Of a stretch of 64,000 nt of DNA, positions 16,555 through 26,631 are shown in pieces (positions within the stretch are counted from its first letter, which is position 1; every line of letters begins with the position of its first letter). Source of the stretch: an uncultured Lachnospiraceae bacterium (GTDB lineage: Bacteria; Bacillota; Clostridia; Lachnospirales; Lachnospiraceae); assembly GCA_947632555.1 (NCBI GenBank), contig CANRPU010000008.1, positions 49,917 to 113,916 on the forward strand, in the 5' to 3' direction. The position numbers were made by a program, and so were the translations under genes. Under the pieces are notes generated by a model, which saw only the letters and a list, made by a program, of their open reading frames with translations, was not told the origin of the DNA and ran no database searches.

Positions 16555-18402
16555 TTATCCTCCGCCTTTGTCAACCGCATTCCGCAATTTCCGGTTCCGC
16601 TCCCGCAGCATTTCCCCATCCATTTTGAGCACCTCCCGGTCATAGGTGAGCAGGCCGTTGATCTCTTCTTCCACGTCGGAAAGCTGGGTGTACACGGTGG
16701 CGCTTAAACCTTTTCGCGCCGCCGGCTCCACCACCTGTTCCATCAGCTCTCCATAGGCTTTCTCCAGTTCGGACCGGTCCCTGCAGATCCGGTACCCGTA
16801 GGTCCGCTTCCTGCACACATGCCCTTCCACCCGCTCCGTATAGCCGCCAAATTCCGTCAGCGCCAGCGCGCGCCGGGCCTCCGGCCTGCAGCGCAGCCGG
16901 AAGAAATAGTAGTGCAGGCTCCGGATATCCCCGCCGCCCATATCAAACCAGCCGCTGGCCTGGTCTACCAGCACACTGCCGTGCAGTTCTTTTATAACAC
17001 CTGTTATTCTGTTGGTGTCAAACTGTCCCCAGCCTTCGTTGAACGGCACGATGCAGCAGACACTCGGGTGCGCCCGCATCCTGCTCACAAGCTCCCGCAG
17101 TTCTTCCTCGTATTCTTCCCTGCCGGCGCCGTCCTGCCGGGAAAGCAGAAAAGGATGCCTGTCCGAAGGCCGGATCCCCAGCATTTGAAAGAGAGTGGCC
17201 AGATACGTCACATAGAAACTTTTGTTCTTCCTTCCCCCGTTGACCATGTCCTGCCAGACCAGCATGCCCAGTCTGTCGCACTGATAATACCAGCGCTCCG
17301 GCTCCACTTTCACATGTTTGCGCAGCATATTGAACCCCAGCGCTTTCATGGTTTCTATGTCGTAAAGCACAGCCTCCTCGCAGGGCGGCGTATACAGGCT
17401 TTCCGGCCAGTAACCCTGATCCAGCACACCGGCCTGCATATAGGGGCTGCCGTTTAAAAACAGGCGGCGGATGCCTTCCCCGTCGGTTTCCACGCTGACC
17501 TTCCTCATGGCAAAATAGCTCTCCACCCGGTCCTTTTCTTCTCCGGCTTCATACAGCGCGGCCTCTATCCGGTACAGTCTGGGCTCTTCCGGGCTCCAGG
17601 GGCAGAAACCGGGCAGCGGGATCACGGCGGTTTCCCCCGCGTTAAAACGGCAGGGCGGGTATTCCCCTCCCGGAAAGGAGATCTCCACCTCAAAATCGGA
17701 TCCTCTTTTCCCCGCTTCCGCAAATCCCAGCTTTGCTGTCAGCTCCACTTTCGCGCCGTCGTAGTCAGATTCCCAGTCCAGCTTCCCGATAAATACGGGA
17801 GGAACCGTTTCCAGCCATACGGTCTGCCATATTCCTCCGGTAGCGGGATAATACATCCCTCCCGGCTTCAATGTCTGCTTTCCTACGCTGTGATAGGAAG
17901 TATCCGAATCGTCGGCCGCGAAAACCTGGATCTCACAGCCCTCCCCGCCCTTGACAAGCTCCGTGATATCAAAGGAAAAGGGCAGATAGCCGCCTCTGTG
18001 CTTTCCCGCGAAAGCGCCGTCCACATAGACCTCGCAGCGTTCATCCACCGCGCCGAAATGCAGCAGCAGACGATATCCGTTTTTTAACCGCAGTCTGATA
18101 ATGGCGGTAAAGGCCACTTTCCTCTGATACCAGAGGTACTGTCCCGGCAAAAGCTGTTTCCTCACACCGGACAGGCGGGTTTCCGGCGCGTAGGGCACCA
18201 GGATCTCTCCTTCCGCGCGCTCAGGCCTTTTCTTCTCCCGGGTAAAAGCATAGTTCCAAAGCCCGTTCAGGCACTGCCAGTGCTCTCTCCTCAAAGTCGG
18301 TCTTGGATATTGGTCCCATATTTTGTTTTTGTCAGGTTCCTGCTCTATACGCTTCCCCCATCTGGTGATCAGATCCACTCTGTCCGCTTTTTTTCCGGCC
18401 AA
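16555..18402 (-). CDS. Glycoside hydrolase family 2 protein
   Basis: A 615-residue GH2-type glycosidase with an N-terminal sugar-binding jelly roll (RREHWQCLNGLWNYAF), an immunoglobulin-like middle domain and a C-terminal TIM barrel. The predicted acid/base is Glu456 in PFNEGWGQFD, and the nucleophile is the Glu in ALTEFGGYTE near residue 515. No signal peptide is seen, so it probably acts on imported oligosaccharides. Whether it is a beta-galactosidase, glucuronidase or mannosidase cannot be told. TTG start at 18402 with GGGAGG seven bases before. It lies 14 bp downstream of apbE. Confidence 0.88.
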   Translation of the reverse strand: MAGKKADRVDLITRWGKRIEQEPDKNKIWDQYPRPTLRREHWQCLNGLWNYAFTREKKRPERAEGEILVPYAPETRLSGVRKQLLPGQYLWYQRKVAFTAIIRLRLKNGYRLLLHFGAVDERCEVYVDGAFAGKHRGGYLPFSFDITELVKGGEGCEIQVFAADDSDTSYHSVGKQTLKPGGMYYPATGGIWQTVWLETVPPVFIGKLDWESDYDGAKVELTAKLGFAEAGKRGSDFEVEISFPGGEYPPCRFNAGETAVIPLPGFCPWSPEEPRLYRIEAALYEAGEEKDRVESYFAMRKVSVETDGEGIRRLFLNGSPYMQAGVLDQGYWPESLYTPPCEEAVLYDIETMKALGFNMLRKHVKVEPERWYYQCDRLGMLVWQDMVNGGRKNKSFYVTYLATLFQMLGIRPSDRHPFLLSRQDGAGREEYEEELRELVSRMRAHPSVCCIVPFNEGWGQFDTNRITGVIKELHGSVLVDQASGWFDMGGGDIRSLHYYFFRLRCRPEARRALALTEFGGYTERVEGHVCRKRTYGYRICRDRSELEKAYGELMEQVVEPAARKGLSATVYTQLSDVEEEINGLLTYDREVLKMDGEMLRERNRKLRNAVDKGGG

Positions 18403-18416
18403 TCCGCTGCCTCCCC

Positions 18417-19484
18417 TTATTTTGCCGCGGGCGTGAAAATATCCTTCAGCCCGTGGGAAAGATAAAGATTTCCTTCGTCATCCACAAATACGGTTTCCGC
18501 GCCGTAACGCGCGGCCAGTTTTTCTCCCTCTTCCCTGCCCAGCACAAAGCAGGCCGTGGAAAGGGCGTCGCTTACCAGACCACTGCCGCAGACTACGGTC
18601 ACGCTGGTCAGCCCGCTCCGCGCCGGATATCCGTTTTCCGGGTCCAGAATATGATGATACCAGATACCCTCCGATTCCACGCAGCGCTCATACCCGCCGG
18701 AAGTGGAAATATACCATTCTCCGGTCAGGCTCAGCGTTCCCAGAAGATCTTCCCCTGTCCGCGGGTCCGTTATCCCTATCTGCCAGGGACTTCCGTCCGG
18801 CTTTTTCCCATAAGTCACCACGCTGCCGCCCACCGAAACCACCGCGCCCGAAACTTCTGTTCCGCGCAGGTAAGCCCCGATCCTGTCGCAGGCGATCCCC
18901 TTGCCGGCCGCTCCCAGGTCCAGAAGCACTTCTTCCTCTAACACCAGCCGTCCCTCTTCCAGGGACACCTTCTCAAATCCGCATTTTTCCAGCGCTTCGG
19001 CAATTTCCTCCTCGTCCGGGATCCGTACCGGCGCCTCTCCGGAAGCCTGCGCGTCTATATTCCACAGCCTGGTCAGCCTGCCCAGCGTGAAGTCAAAGGC
19101 CCCGCCGCTGTCTTCGGAGATACGCCAGAGCCGTTCCAGTTCCTCATAGAGTTCCCGGGAGATCTCCACGCTCCGCGGGGCGCCGCTTTCCAAAACCCCA
19201 TCGTCCTCCCACTGTATCCCGTTGATCATTCCCACTTCCGAATCCGCTTCCCGCCACGAGAGCTCTTCTTTCTCCAGATCCTTGATCAGTGTCAGGATAT
19301 GCCCGGTTTCGTCCTCCCCGGTCGTATAAACGGTCTGGTTGACCACCGTTCCCATGGCGATATCGGCGGAGCGGTAAACGGAAGCCTGCCCGCCGCAGCC
19401 GGCGGCCAGGCAGGAGAACATCAGGAAGCCGATCCCCCCAAGTCCCAGAATCCTTTTGTAAAAAATCCCCGAAACACTCTTCAT
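18417..19484 (-). CDS. apbE: FAD:protein FMN transferase (ApbE family lipoprotein)
   Basis: A 355-residue extracytoplasmic flavin transferase that attaches FMN to Thr or Ser of target redox proteins. The N terminus has a signal sequence ending in a lipobox-like SCLAAGCGG. Family motifs include MGTVVNQTVYTTG, the FDFTLGRLTRLW region, DLGAAGKGIACDRIG, and SVGGSVVTYGKKPDGSPWQI, followed by STSGGYERC and HHILDPENGYPA. ATG 19484 is the likely start; the frame is open 16 codons further. It diverges from a NusG-domain-II and Gx-transporter pair that may belong to the same flavin pathway. Confidence 0.94.
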   Translation of the reverse strand: MKSVSGIFYKRILGLGGIGFLMFSCLAAGCGGQASVYRSADIAMGTVVNQTVYTTGEDETGHILTLIKDLEKEELSWREADSEVGMINGIQWEDDGVLESGAPRSVEISRELYEELERLWRISEDSGGAFDFTLGRLTRLWNIDAQASGEAPVRIPDEEEIAEALEKCGFEKVSLEEGRLVLEEEVLLDLGAAGKGIACDRIGAYLRGTEVSGAVVSVGGSVVTYGKKPDGSPWQIGITDPRTGEDLLGTLSLTGEWYISTSGGYERCVESEGIWYHHILDPENGYPARSGLTSVTVVCGSGLVSDALSTACFVLGREEGEKLAARYGAETVFVDDEGNLYLSHGLKDIFTPAAK

Positions 19485-19522
19485 TTCACCGTTCCTATTT
19501 GTTATACTGCAAGTATAGCCTG

Positions 19523-19551
19523 AGTATAGCAAAGTTCCCTGCCGTTTACAA
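19523..19551 (-). promoter_or_regulatory. apbE promoter
   Basis: Minus-strand TTGTAA (19546-19551), a 17-bp spacer and TATACT (19523-19528), in the divergent region between apbE and the NusG-II gene. By-eye prediction. Confidence 0.6.
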
Positions 19552-19573
19552 TAGAAGGAGGGCGTATCCCGTC

Positions 19574-19996
19574 ATGAAACATCCCCGCCGCTTTTTTCAC
19601 AACTCCATAGAACGCCGGGCGGCCCTGCTGGCGGCATTTCTGACCGTGCTTGCCCTGTCCTGCGCGGGTATCCTGCTCTACGGAAAGATCCACGCACCAA
19701 AAGCGATGCTGGCGCGTATTTACCTGCGGGGAGAGCTGCTTGCCGCCGTGGATCTGAGCGCCGTCACCGAACCCCGCCTTATGACGGTCACGCTGCCGGA
19801 AGGGGGAAGCAATACCATCCGCATCGTTCCGGGCGCCATTGCCGTTATCGAGGCGGACTGTCCCGACAGGCTCTGCGTGCAATGCGGCTACACCGATTCC
19901 CCTCTCCGGCCTGTCATCTGCCTGCCCCACGGGCTCCTGATCCAGCTGGAGGCCGAAACCGATGCCCCACGGGCTCCCGATGCCGTCAGCTACTGA
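19574..19996 (+). CDS. NusG domain II-containing membrane protein
   Basis: A 140-residue protein: an N-terminal transmembrane helix (about residues 17-36) then a small extracytoplasmic NusG domain II-like fold with YLRGELLAAVDLSAVTE, IRIVPGAIAVIEADCPDRLC and VICLPHGLLIQLE. The CPDRLCVQCG motif supplies Cys residues. The exact role is unknown. In many Firmicutes this family sits beside a Gx-type transporter, as here, and such pairs occur near flavinylation genes. ATG 19574 has GGAGG about 12 bases upstream. It precedes the Gx transporter gene by 34 bp. Confidence 0.85.
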   Translation: MKHPRRFFHNSIERRAALLAAFLTVLALSCAGILLYGKIHAPKAMLARIYLRGELLAAVDLSAVTEPRLMTVTLPEGGSNTIRIVPGAIAVIEADCPDRLCVQCGYTDSPLRPVICLPHGLLIQLEAETDAPRAPDAVSY

Positions 19997-20030
19997 AACA
20001 ACATTTTATGACCAAAGAAGGAAGAATGTT

Positions 20031-20570
20031 ATGTCCCCAGAAAGATCCCGTTTTCCCGATTCCATAACGCGGCTTACCTCGCTCTCGCTGCTGACTGCCC
20101 TGTCCCTGGCCCTGTTCGCGGCCGAAAGCGTTCTCCCCGCCCCCGTTCCTCTGCCGGGCGTAAAGCTGGGCCTGGCCAATATCGTCACTTTGCTGGCGCT
20201 GTGCTTTTTTTCGCCGGGAGAAGTATTCTGGATGCTGACCGTCCGCATTTTGCTCTCCGGCCTTTTCGCCGGACAGCTTTTCGGCCTGATCTACAGCTTC
20301 TGCGGAGGATTCGCGGCATTTTTGGTCATGGCAATCGTCCGCCGTTTTCTGACCGGCCGCTTCCTGTTCCTCACAAGTATCTGCGGTGCCCTGGCCCACA
20401 ATACAGGACAGCTTTTCGCGGCCGCTCTGCTCTTCGGCAGCTTCAGCGTCTTCGCGTATCTGCCTGTTCTTGTTTTAAGCGGCTGCATCACGGGGCTCTT
20501 TACCGGCCTCTGCGCGCGCTTTTCCCAAAAGTACCTGAACCCCTGGCTTTCCCGTTTTCTGCAAAAATAA
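20031..20570 (+). CDS. Gx transporter family protein (heptaprenyl diphosphate synthase component I-like)
   Basis: A 179-residue polytopic membrane protein with about five helices. The motif LPGVKLGLANIVTLLALCFF and repeated Gly-rich helices mark the Gx transporter/Hpre_diP_synt_I family, related to ECF S-components. The family was first named after a prenyl synthase subunit but is probably a small-molecule transporter. Start ATG 20031 has GGAAG upstream. It forms a two-gene unit with the NusG-II protein, ended by a strong terminator. Substrate is unknown; a flavin or isoprenoid precursor is possible. Confidence 0.85.
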   Translation: MSPERSRFPDSITRLTSLSLLTALSLALFAAESVLPAPVPLPGVKLGLANIVTLLALCFFSPGEVFWMLTVRILLSGLFAGQLFGLIYSFCGGFAAFLVMAIVRRFLTGRFLFLTSICGALAHNTGQLFAAALLFGSFSVFAYLPVLVLSGCITGLFTGLCARFSQKYLNPWLSRFLQK

Positions 20571-20572
20571 AA

Positions 20573-20627
20573 CCGCGGCGGGACAGTTCCGTTCAAAGGT
20601 CCTGCCGCGGCGGTTTCACTTTTCTTT
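20573..20627. terminator. Bidirectional intrinsic terminator
   Basis: CCGCGGCGGGAC (20573-20584) pairs with GTCCTGCCGCGG (20599-20610) with one G-U pair. T-rich tracts lie on both sides: CTTTTCTTTTTT on the plus strand and TTTTATTTTT on the minus strand. It separates the convergent Gx transporter and clostripain-family genes. Confidence 0.9.
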
Positions 20628-20631
20628 TTTG

Positions 20632-22845
20632 TCACTGCCCTCCCAGAGGTATCATTTCGGAAACGGATAAGTTCCCCTGGGCATCTTTCACATAGAAAAT
20701 GCAGTAATAGTTTTCGGGCCTCTGCAGAGGAAGCACCTGCAGACTGTACGGCACGGTCAGATCCTGTTCAAAGCCCATGTACCAGTCGGATTTCTCCCAG
20801 TCAAAATAGGGCAGCAGCCGTCCTTCTTCATCCCTGGTCACATAACGTCCCGCCATGACAAAGGTGATCAGATGGTAATCCTCCAGATCCAAAAGCTGTT
20901 TGCTGGGATTCTGTATCTCCGCGTCCTCGTCGGAGATCGGCACGGCGCTTCTGATAAAGCCGTTCGGATACTCTTCGTTCACCACGATCTGAAGCTTCGC
21001 CGTCTGGGTTTCATATTCCAGAGAATCTTCCTCACCCCATCCGGAAAGAACGGCATACGCCACGTAACGTCTTTCCGTTTCGTTGGAATCCTCCTCTATC
21101 AGGATCATGGGAATGGGGGAATACTCGTCGCTTTCATCCTCCCGCATATAGATCACGTTGTTGCTGTAATACGCGTGCAGCACGCCGTTTTCATCCATAA
21201 CCACGTCATCGCTGCTGTGGATATAGAGATACATATCCGATGCGCGCTCGTCGGTTTCCTTGTCGATATAATCCTCTCCCTCCAGATCGCAGAGGATCAT
21301 ATAGCTGGCGCTGCCGAAATTTTTCTGCTGTTCCGGTGTCAGTGCCAGGGAAATGTCGCTGATGGCGCCCGTAGCGCTTATATACTCTTCCGTTTCTTCC
21401 TCCACCACGGCGGGCTCCACCGTTTCCACATCCGTCCGGGCCACGGTCATATCCCAGTGGTCCACCAGCGTGTCACCCTTTTCAATGGCGTAAAAGCTGT
21501 GCAGGAAATTCACGTAATCGGCGGCGAAACCGGCCTCTTCCTGCCATTCGATATAATAATCCGTGTAATCTTCCTCCGCTTCATAGGGATAGCAGATGGA
21601 GATACCGCCCGCCTCTTCCACATTGGAGCGAGTATATACGATCATATCTTCCACGGCCTGCAGCGCTTCCTGCGCGGAATGATCCGTTACGCCTGAAAAC
21701 TGCCCAAGAAGCTGGCGGATATCCACCAGGCTGTAATTGTAATCCGTGGAATAAGACCCAAAGTCCCTGACATTGCCCCTGTTCCGCACCATCACGGGGA
21801 AAGAATCCACGTCCATAACGGAATCCACATCCTTAAAAAAGGCATTCAGCGCCTCTTCGGCCGCCTGATAGCGCCTCAGGTCTATGCAGGAAAGGGTCAG
21901 ATCCGCATAGTTTCTAGGACTGCTGTCAAAAATATCTTCCCCGTATTCCATATAGGCATCCACGATCTCTTTTCCCAGTCTGGGACCATCCATATCCGGT
22001 TCGGACAGGGAGGCGAGGAAATCATAATTCCAGCCCCAGCCCGGTTCTGTTTCCTGTGAGGCAACCAGAAAATCCGCGTAGGGCGTAAAAGTATAGGCTA
22101 TCTCCAGGGAACTCATCAGGCAGGCGTCAAAGCCTATCCACTCCAGCTTTTTCCCGGACTGGCCCACAGAATCCGCCAGCGCCGTTTCCATCTCCTGCAG
22201 GGAAAGGATATCCTGATAGTTCTCGTCCACGCCGAAGCCGAAGACCGGTCCCGAGCCGTGATCCCAGAGGATCAGCGCGTATTTGTCGGTATCGTAATTC
22301 TCCAGACAGTAATTGATAAAACCGCTTAAAGTGGAGGCCTTCCCCATATTTTTACGGGGCCCGGCATCGATCACCTCAAAGCCGTCCTCCTCCATCCGCA
22401 TCATCGTGTTCTCATCCGCGGATACGCCGGGATATTCCCAGTCCCGGGCGCCTCCCAGATAGACCACGATATTGTTGTTCGCCGTATCCGCGCCCGCCTT
22501 CTCCATTTCCACCAGGTCCCGGCTGGCGCTGCCGTATCCGCTCTCCAGATCGGAGCCCACCATATAGACCATAATGGTCTGGGTATATACTGTGCCCGTT
22601 TCCGCCAGACCGTCAAAATAATCCAGACTGCCGTTAAGAGAATCCACCGTGATACTTTCGCCCTGCGGGGCTTCAGTTCCGCCCTGCTCCTGTTCCTGTG
22701 AAACAGGCGGCTTTACGTCCGCGTCCCCCGTCCACACGGCTCTGGTAACAGACGCTTCCCGGCTGCCGCAGGCGGCGCACTGCAGTGTGAGCAGCAGGCT
22801 GCACGCCAGCGCGATTCCCTTTTTCCAATAAGTCCTTTTTGCCAT
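20632..22845 (-). CDS. Clostripain-family (C11) cysteine peptidase lipoprotein
   Basis: A 737-residue predicted surface lipoprotein. The signal peptide ends in LTLQCAACGS. The C11 domain follows: the catalytic His is in LILWDHGSGPVFGFG and the Cys in WIGFDACLMSSLEIAYT, about 45 residues later, the usual clan CD spacing. The C-terminal half (about residues 450-737) is acidic beta-rich sequence without a recognised motif. C11 peptidases usually cut after Arg or Lys; targets here are unknown. ATG 22845 follows GAGAGGG. Its promoter overlaps the end of larE. Confidence 0.9.
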   Translation of the reverse strand: MAKRTYWKKGIALACSLLLTLQCAACGSREASVTRAVWTGDADVKPPVSQEQEQGGTEAPQGESITVDSLNGSLDYFDGLAETGTVYTQTIMVYMVGSDLESGYGSASRDLVEMEKAGADTANNNIVVYLGGARDWEYPGVSADENTMMRMEEDGFEVIDAGPRKNMGKASTLSGFINYCLENYDTDKYALILWDHGSGPVFGFGVDENYQDILSLQEMETALADSVGQSGKKLEWIGFDACLMSSLEIAYTFTPYADFLVASQETEPGWGWNYDFLASLSEPDMDGPRLGKEIVDAYMEYGEDIFDSSPRNYADLTLSCIDLRRYQAAEEALNAFFKDVDSVMDVDSFPVMVRNRGNVRDFGSYSTDYNYSLVDIRQLLGQFSGVTDHSAQEALQAVEDMIVYTRSNVEEAGGISICYPYEAEEDYTDYYIEWQEEAGFAADYVNFLHSFYAIEKGDTLVDHWDMTVARTDVETVEPAVVEEETEEYISATGAISDISLALTPEQQKNFGSASYMILCDLEGEDYIDKETDERASDMYLYIHSSDDVVMDENGVLHAYYSNNVIYMREDESDEYSPIPMILIEEDSNETERRYVAYAVLSGWGEEDSLEYETQTAKLQIVVNEEYPNGFIRSAVPISDEDAEIQNPSKQLLDLEDYHLITFVMAGRYVTRDEEGRLLPYFDWEKSDWYMGFEQDLTVPYSLQVLPLQRPENYYCIFYVKDAQGNLSVSEMIPLGGQ

Positions 22846-22894
22846 ATTTCCCTCTCTTTTGGTGATCTTCTGCGCTTCCCGCAGTATCATCCTT

Positions 22895-22923
22895 ATCATA
22901 TACCATTTTGCTCTAGGTTGCAA
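22895..22923 (-). promoter_or_regulatory. Promoter of the clostripain-family gene
   Basis: Minus-strand TTGCAA (22918-22923), a 17-bp spacer and TATGAT (22895-22900), 50-78 bp upstream of the start and overlapping the larE stop. By-eye prediction. Confidence 0.55.
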
Positions 22924-23797
22924 GAGTACGGTTCATGCTCCCCGAAGAGTAGCCCTCCAGGTCCAGCGCCACGTAATCGAATCCGCATTCCCGGCAGTAT
23001 TCCGCGATCTTTTTACGGTTCTGCTCCCCCATCAGCTTCTGAAACTCCGCCGGTTCCACCTCTATGCGGGCTACCGTTCCCCGGGCCGGCCTTCCGTGGG
23101 CCGCCGCTTCCTCCGCCGTTTCGCCATGGATCCTCACCCGCGCCTGCCGAAAGCCCATATCGATCAACAGCTGTTCCGCTCTGTCCACCATTTCCAGCTT
23201 TTTTTCGGTAATGGTTTCACCGTAAGCAAAACGGGAAGCCAGGCAGGCGAAGGAAGGCTTTTCCCAGACAGGGAGCCCCATTTCCTTTAGCAGGGCACGG
23301 ATATCCGCCTTGGTCATGCCGGCATCGCGCAGAGGGCTTTTGACCCCCAGTTCCTTCACGGCCTGCAGTCCCGGCCTGTAGTCCCCGTTGTCATCCAGAT
23401 TGGAGCCTTCCGTCAGATAACGCACGTTATTTTGTCTGGCTATTTCTCCGATCTTTTGAAAAAGCTCCTTCTTGCACAGATAACAGCGGTTGGGGGGATT
23501 CTCCCGGAAACCTTCTATCTGTAATTCCTCCGATTCACACACGATATGGCGGATGCCCTCCTTTTCACAGAAAGCCTTCGCCTCTTCCAGTTCCCTTTTC
23601 GGGAAAGAGCAGGAACGGGCCGTCACCGCTATGACCTTGTCCCCCAGTACCTTCTTTGCCTCCTTCAGCAGGAACGTGGAATCCACGCCTCCGGAAAAGG
23701 CCACCGCCACACTGCCCAGTTCCTTTAAACCGGCTTCCAGCGCCTCTTTCTTTTCACGCAGCCGCTCTTCAGCCCGCTGTCCTTCTTCTTTTTCCAC
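22913..23797 (-). CDS. larE: ATP-dependent sacrificial sulfur transferase LarE
   Basis: A 294-residue PP-loop ATPase that adenylates the pyridinium nucleotide made by LarB and inserts sulfur into it, for the nickel-pincer cofactor. The PP-loop is AVAFSGGVDSTFLLKEA. The ENPPNRCYLCKKELF motif and the SFACLASRFAYGE segment, bearing the presumed sacrificial Cys, are conserved. GTG start 23797 with GAGGAGG upstream. It directly follows an Rrf2 regulator by 24 bp. larA, larB and larC are not in this window, so the cofactor pathway must be completed elsewhere or this LarE serves another sulfur transfer. Confidence 0.88.
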   Translation of the reverse strand: MEKEEGQRAEERLREKKEALEAGLKELGSVAVAFSGGVDSTFLLKEAKKVLGDKVIAVTARSCSFPKRELEEAKAFCEKEGIRHIVCESEELQIEGFRENPPNRCYLCKKELFQKIGEIARQNNVRYLTEGSNLDDNGDYRPGLQAVKELGVKSPLRDAGMTKADIRALLKEMGLPVWEKPSFACLASRFAYGETITEKKLEMVDRAEQLLIDMGFRQARVRIHGETAEEAAAHGRPARGTVARIEVEPAEFQKLMGEQNRKKIAEYCRECGFDYVALDLEGYSSGSMNRTLAT

Positions 23798-23821
23798 ACG
23801 CTTCCTCCTCGCCGGATACGG

Positions 23822-24256
23822 CTATATCATATACTGATTCGTGTAATCGGTCTGCCAGTCCAGCAGGTCCGCCAGGGTAATATTGTCCACTACCTGATTC
23901 ACCGCATCGTTGACGCGGCTCCATACCTTTGCCAGAGCGCAGTTTTCGCTGTTATCGCAGGATACGGGATTCTCTCCCACGCAGTTGACCGGCGCCAGAT
24001 CCCCCTCCGTGAGCCTGAGTATCATACCCACGGTGTATTCGCCGGGATCCCTGGTCAGCAGGTAGCCGCCCTGCGCGCCCCTGACACTGCGCACATAGCC
24101 CGCTTTATTCAGCGAGGGAATGATCTGTTCCAGATACTTATCGGAAATCTGCTGCCTTCTCGCTACATCCTTTAGGCTGATGGGTTCTCCCGTATTGTAC
24201 GTAGCCAGATCCAGCATCAACCGCAGCGCGTAGCGCCCTTTTGTAGATATTTTCAT
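23822..24256 (-). CDS. Rrf2 family transcriptional regulator
   Basis: A 144-residue DNA-binding regulator with an N-terminal winged helix (MKISTKGRYALRLMLDLA, then ISLKDVARRQQISDKYLEQI). Three spaced Cys residues, NCVGENPVSCDNSENCALAK, match the IscR-type iron-sulfur ligand pattern, so it may sense Fe-S status or redox. No iscS/iscU genes follow; instead larE is 24 bp downstream in the same direction, making control of larE likely. ATG 24256 is the conserved start. The promoter at 24319-24347 has a nearby GGAT/GGGA-rich region that could be its operator. Confidence 0.88.
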   Translation of the reverse strand: MKISTKGRYALRLMLDLATYNTGEPISLKDVARRQQISDKYLEQIIPSLNKAGYVRSVRGAQGGYLLTRDPGEYTVGMILRLTEGDLAPVNCVGENPVSCDNSENCALAKVWSRVNDAVNQVVDNITLADLLDWQTDYTNQYMI

Positions 24257-24318
24257 ATACCGCCCCACTTCCGCCGTCAAAACGGCCGTTCCTTTTTAAT
24301 TCCCACTTATTCAATAGG

Positions 24319-24347
24319 ATTATAGCATATTGCGGGATTTCTGTAAA
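24319..24347 (-). promoter_or_regulatory. rrf2-larE promoter
   Basis: Minus-strand TTTACA (24342-24347), a 17-bp spacer and a perfect TATAAT (24319-24324). The imperfect palindrome just downstream, ATCCTATTGAATAAGTGGGA, could bind the Rrf2 protein. Confidence 0.65.
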
Positions 24348-24364
24348 TATCAAAAGAACGGCGC

Positions 24365-24399
24365 AAAAAAGAGAACGGCTGTCCGCGGACAGCCGTTCT
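24365..24399 (-). terminator. groESL terminator
   Basis: AGAACGGCTGTCC (24372-24384) pairs perfectly with GGACAGCCGTTCT (24387-24399). Minus-strand transcripts then meet six T residues (24365-24370). It ends the groES-groL transcript. Confidence 0.9.
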
Positions 24400-24434
24400 T
24401 TCGTTTATGATCATGCAGTTGCGCGGTTCAGATC

Positions 24435-26082
<1,648 letters not shown>

Positions 26083-26124
26083 TGATTAAATGTATAAAGT
26101 CTGTTTCTGCCGGTTGTTTTCCCG

Positions 26125-26412
26125 TCAGCTTTGGATCACTGCCAGAATGTCGCTCTGCTTTACGATAATGTATTCTTCTTCCTCGATCTTGACTTCCGTT
26201 CCGGCGTATTTGGAATAAATGACCTGATCGCCTTCTTTGACTTCCATCTTGATCTCCTTGCCGTCCACTACGCCGCCCGGGCCTACCGCTACGACCTCGG
26301 CCTGCTGGGGCTTCTCTTTATTCTGACCGGGAAGCACGATACCGGATTTGGTGGTTTCCTCGGCTACTAACTGCTTTAATACGACTCTGTCGCCCAATGG
26401 TACTAACTTCAT
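26125..26412 (-). CDS. groES: Co-chaperonin GroES
   Basis: A 95-residue 10-kDa co-chaperonin that caps the GroEL ring. It starts [13 protein letters not shown], has the mobile loop region [19 protein letters not shown] and ends [14 protein letters not shown]. Length is normal. It is the first gene of the groESL operon, with CIRCE about 35 bp upstream. Confidence 0.98.
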   Translation of the reverse strand: MKLVPLGDRVVLKQLVAEETTKSGIVLPGQNKEKPQQAEVVAVGPGGVVDGKEIKMEVKEGDQVIYSKYAGTEVKIEEEEYIIVKQSDILAVIQS

Positions 26413-26444
26413 GATGAATGCCTCCTTAGATGTGTTTCATTTTG

Positions 26445-26471
26445 TTAGCACTCATTTATATCGAGTGCTAA
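26445..26471. promoter_or_regulatory. CIRCE operator (HrcA binding site)
   Basis: A perfect TTAGCACTC (26445-26453), 9-bp spacer and GAGTGCTAA (26463-26471). This is the HrcA operator, lying at the predicted transcription start of groESL. hrcA itself is not in the window. Confidence 0.98.
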
Positions 26472-26483
26472 TCACTAAAGCAT

Positions 26484-26512
26484 ATATTAGTTTTATATGC
26501 AGAGGTTTGCAA
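26484..26512 (-). promoter_or_regulatory. groESL promoter
   Basis: Minus-strand TTGCAA (26507-26512), a 17-bp spacer and TAATAT (26484-26489), placing the start inside or next to CIRCE. Confidence 0.65.
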
Positions 26513-26563
26513 ACGCATGCAAGGAAAAATATCTCTTCCCCGCATGCGTTTTTCTCTTTTTTT
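26511..26563 (+). terminator. Terminator-like hairpin upstream of groESL
   Basis: AAACGCATGC (26511-26520) pairs with GCATGCGTTT (26542-26551), followed on the plus strand by a long T/C tract. No plus-strand gene reads into it. It touches the groESL -35, so it may insulate that promoter from the gene at 26632. Confidence 0.45.
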
Positions 26564-26631
26564 CTTTAGTTTTCTCTTGTTATCTCATTTTTATCCAATT
26601 AATGGGATTTAATAATTATTTTAGAATCTGT

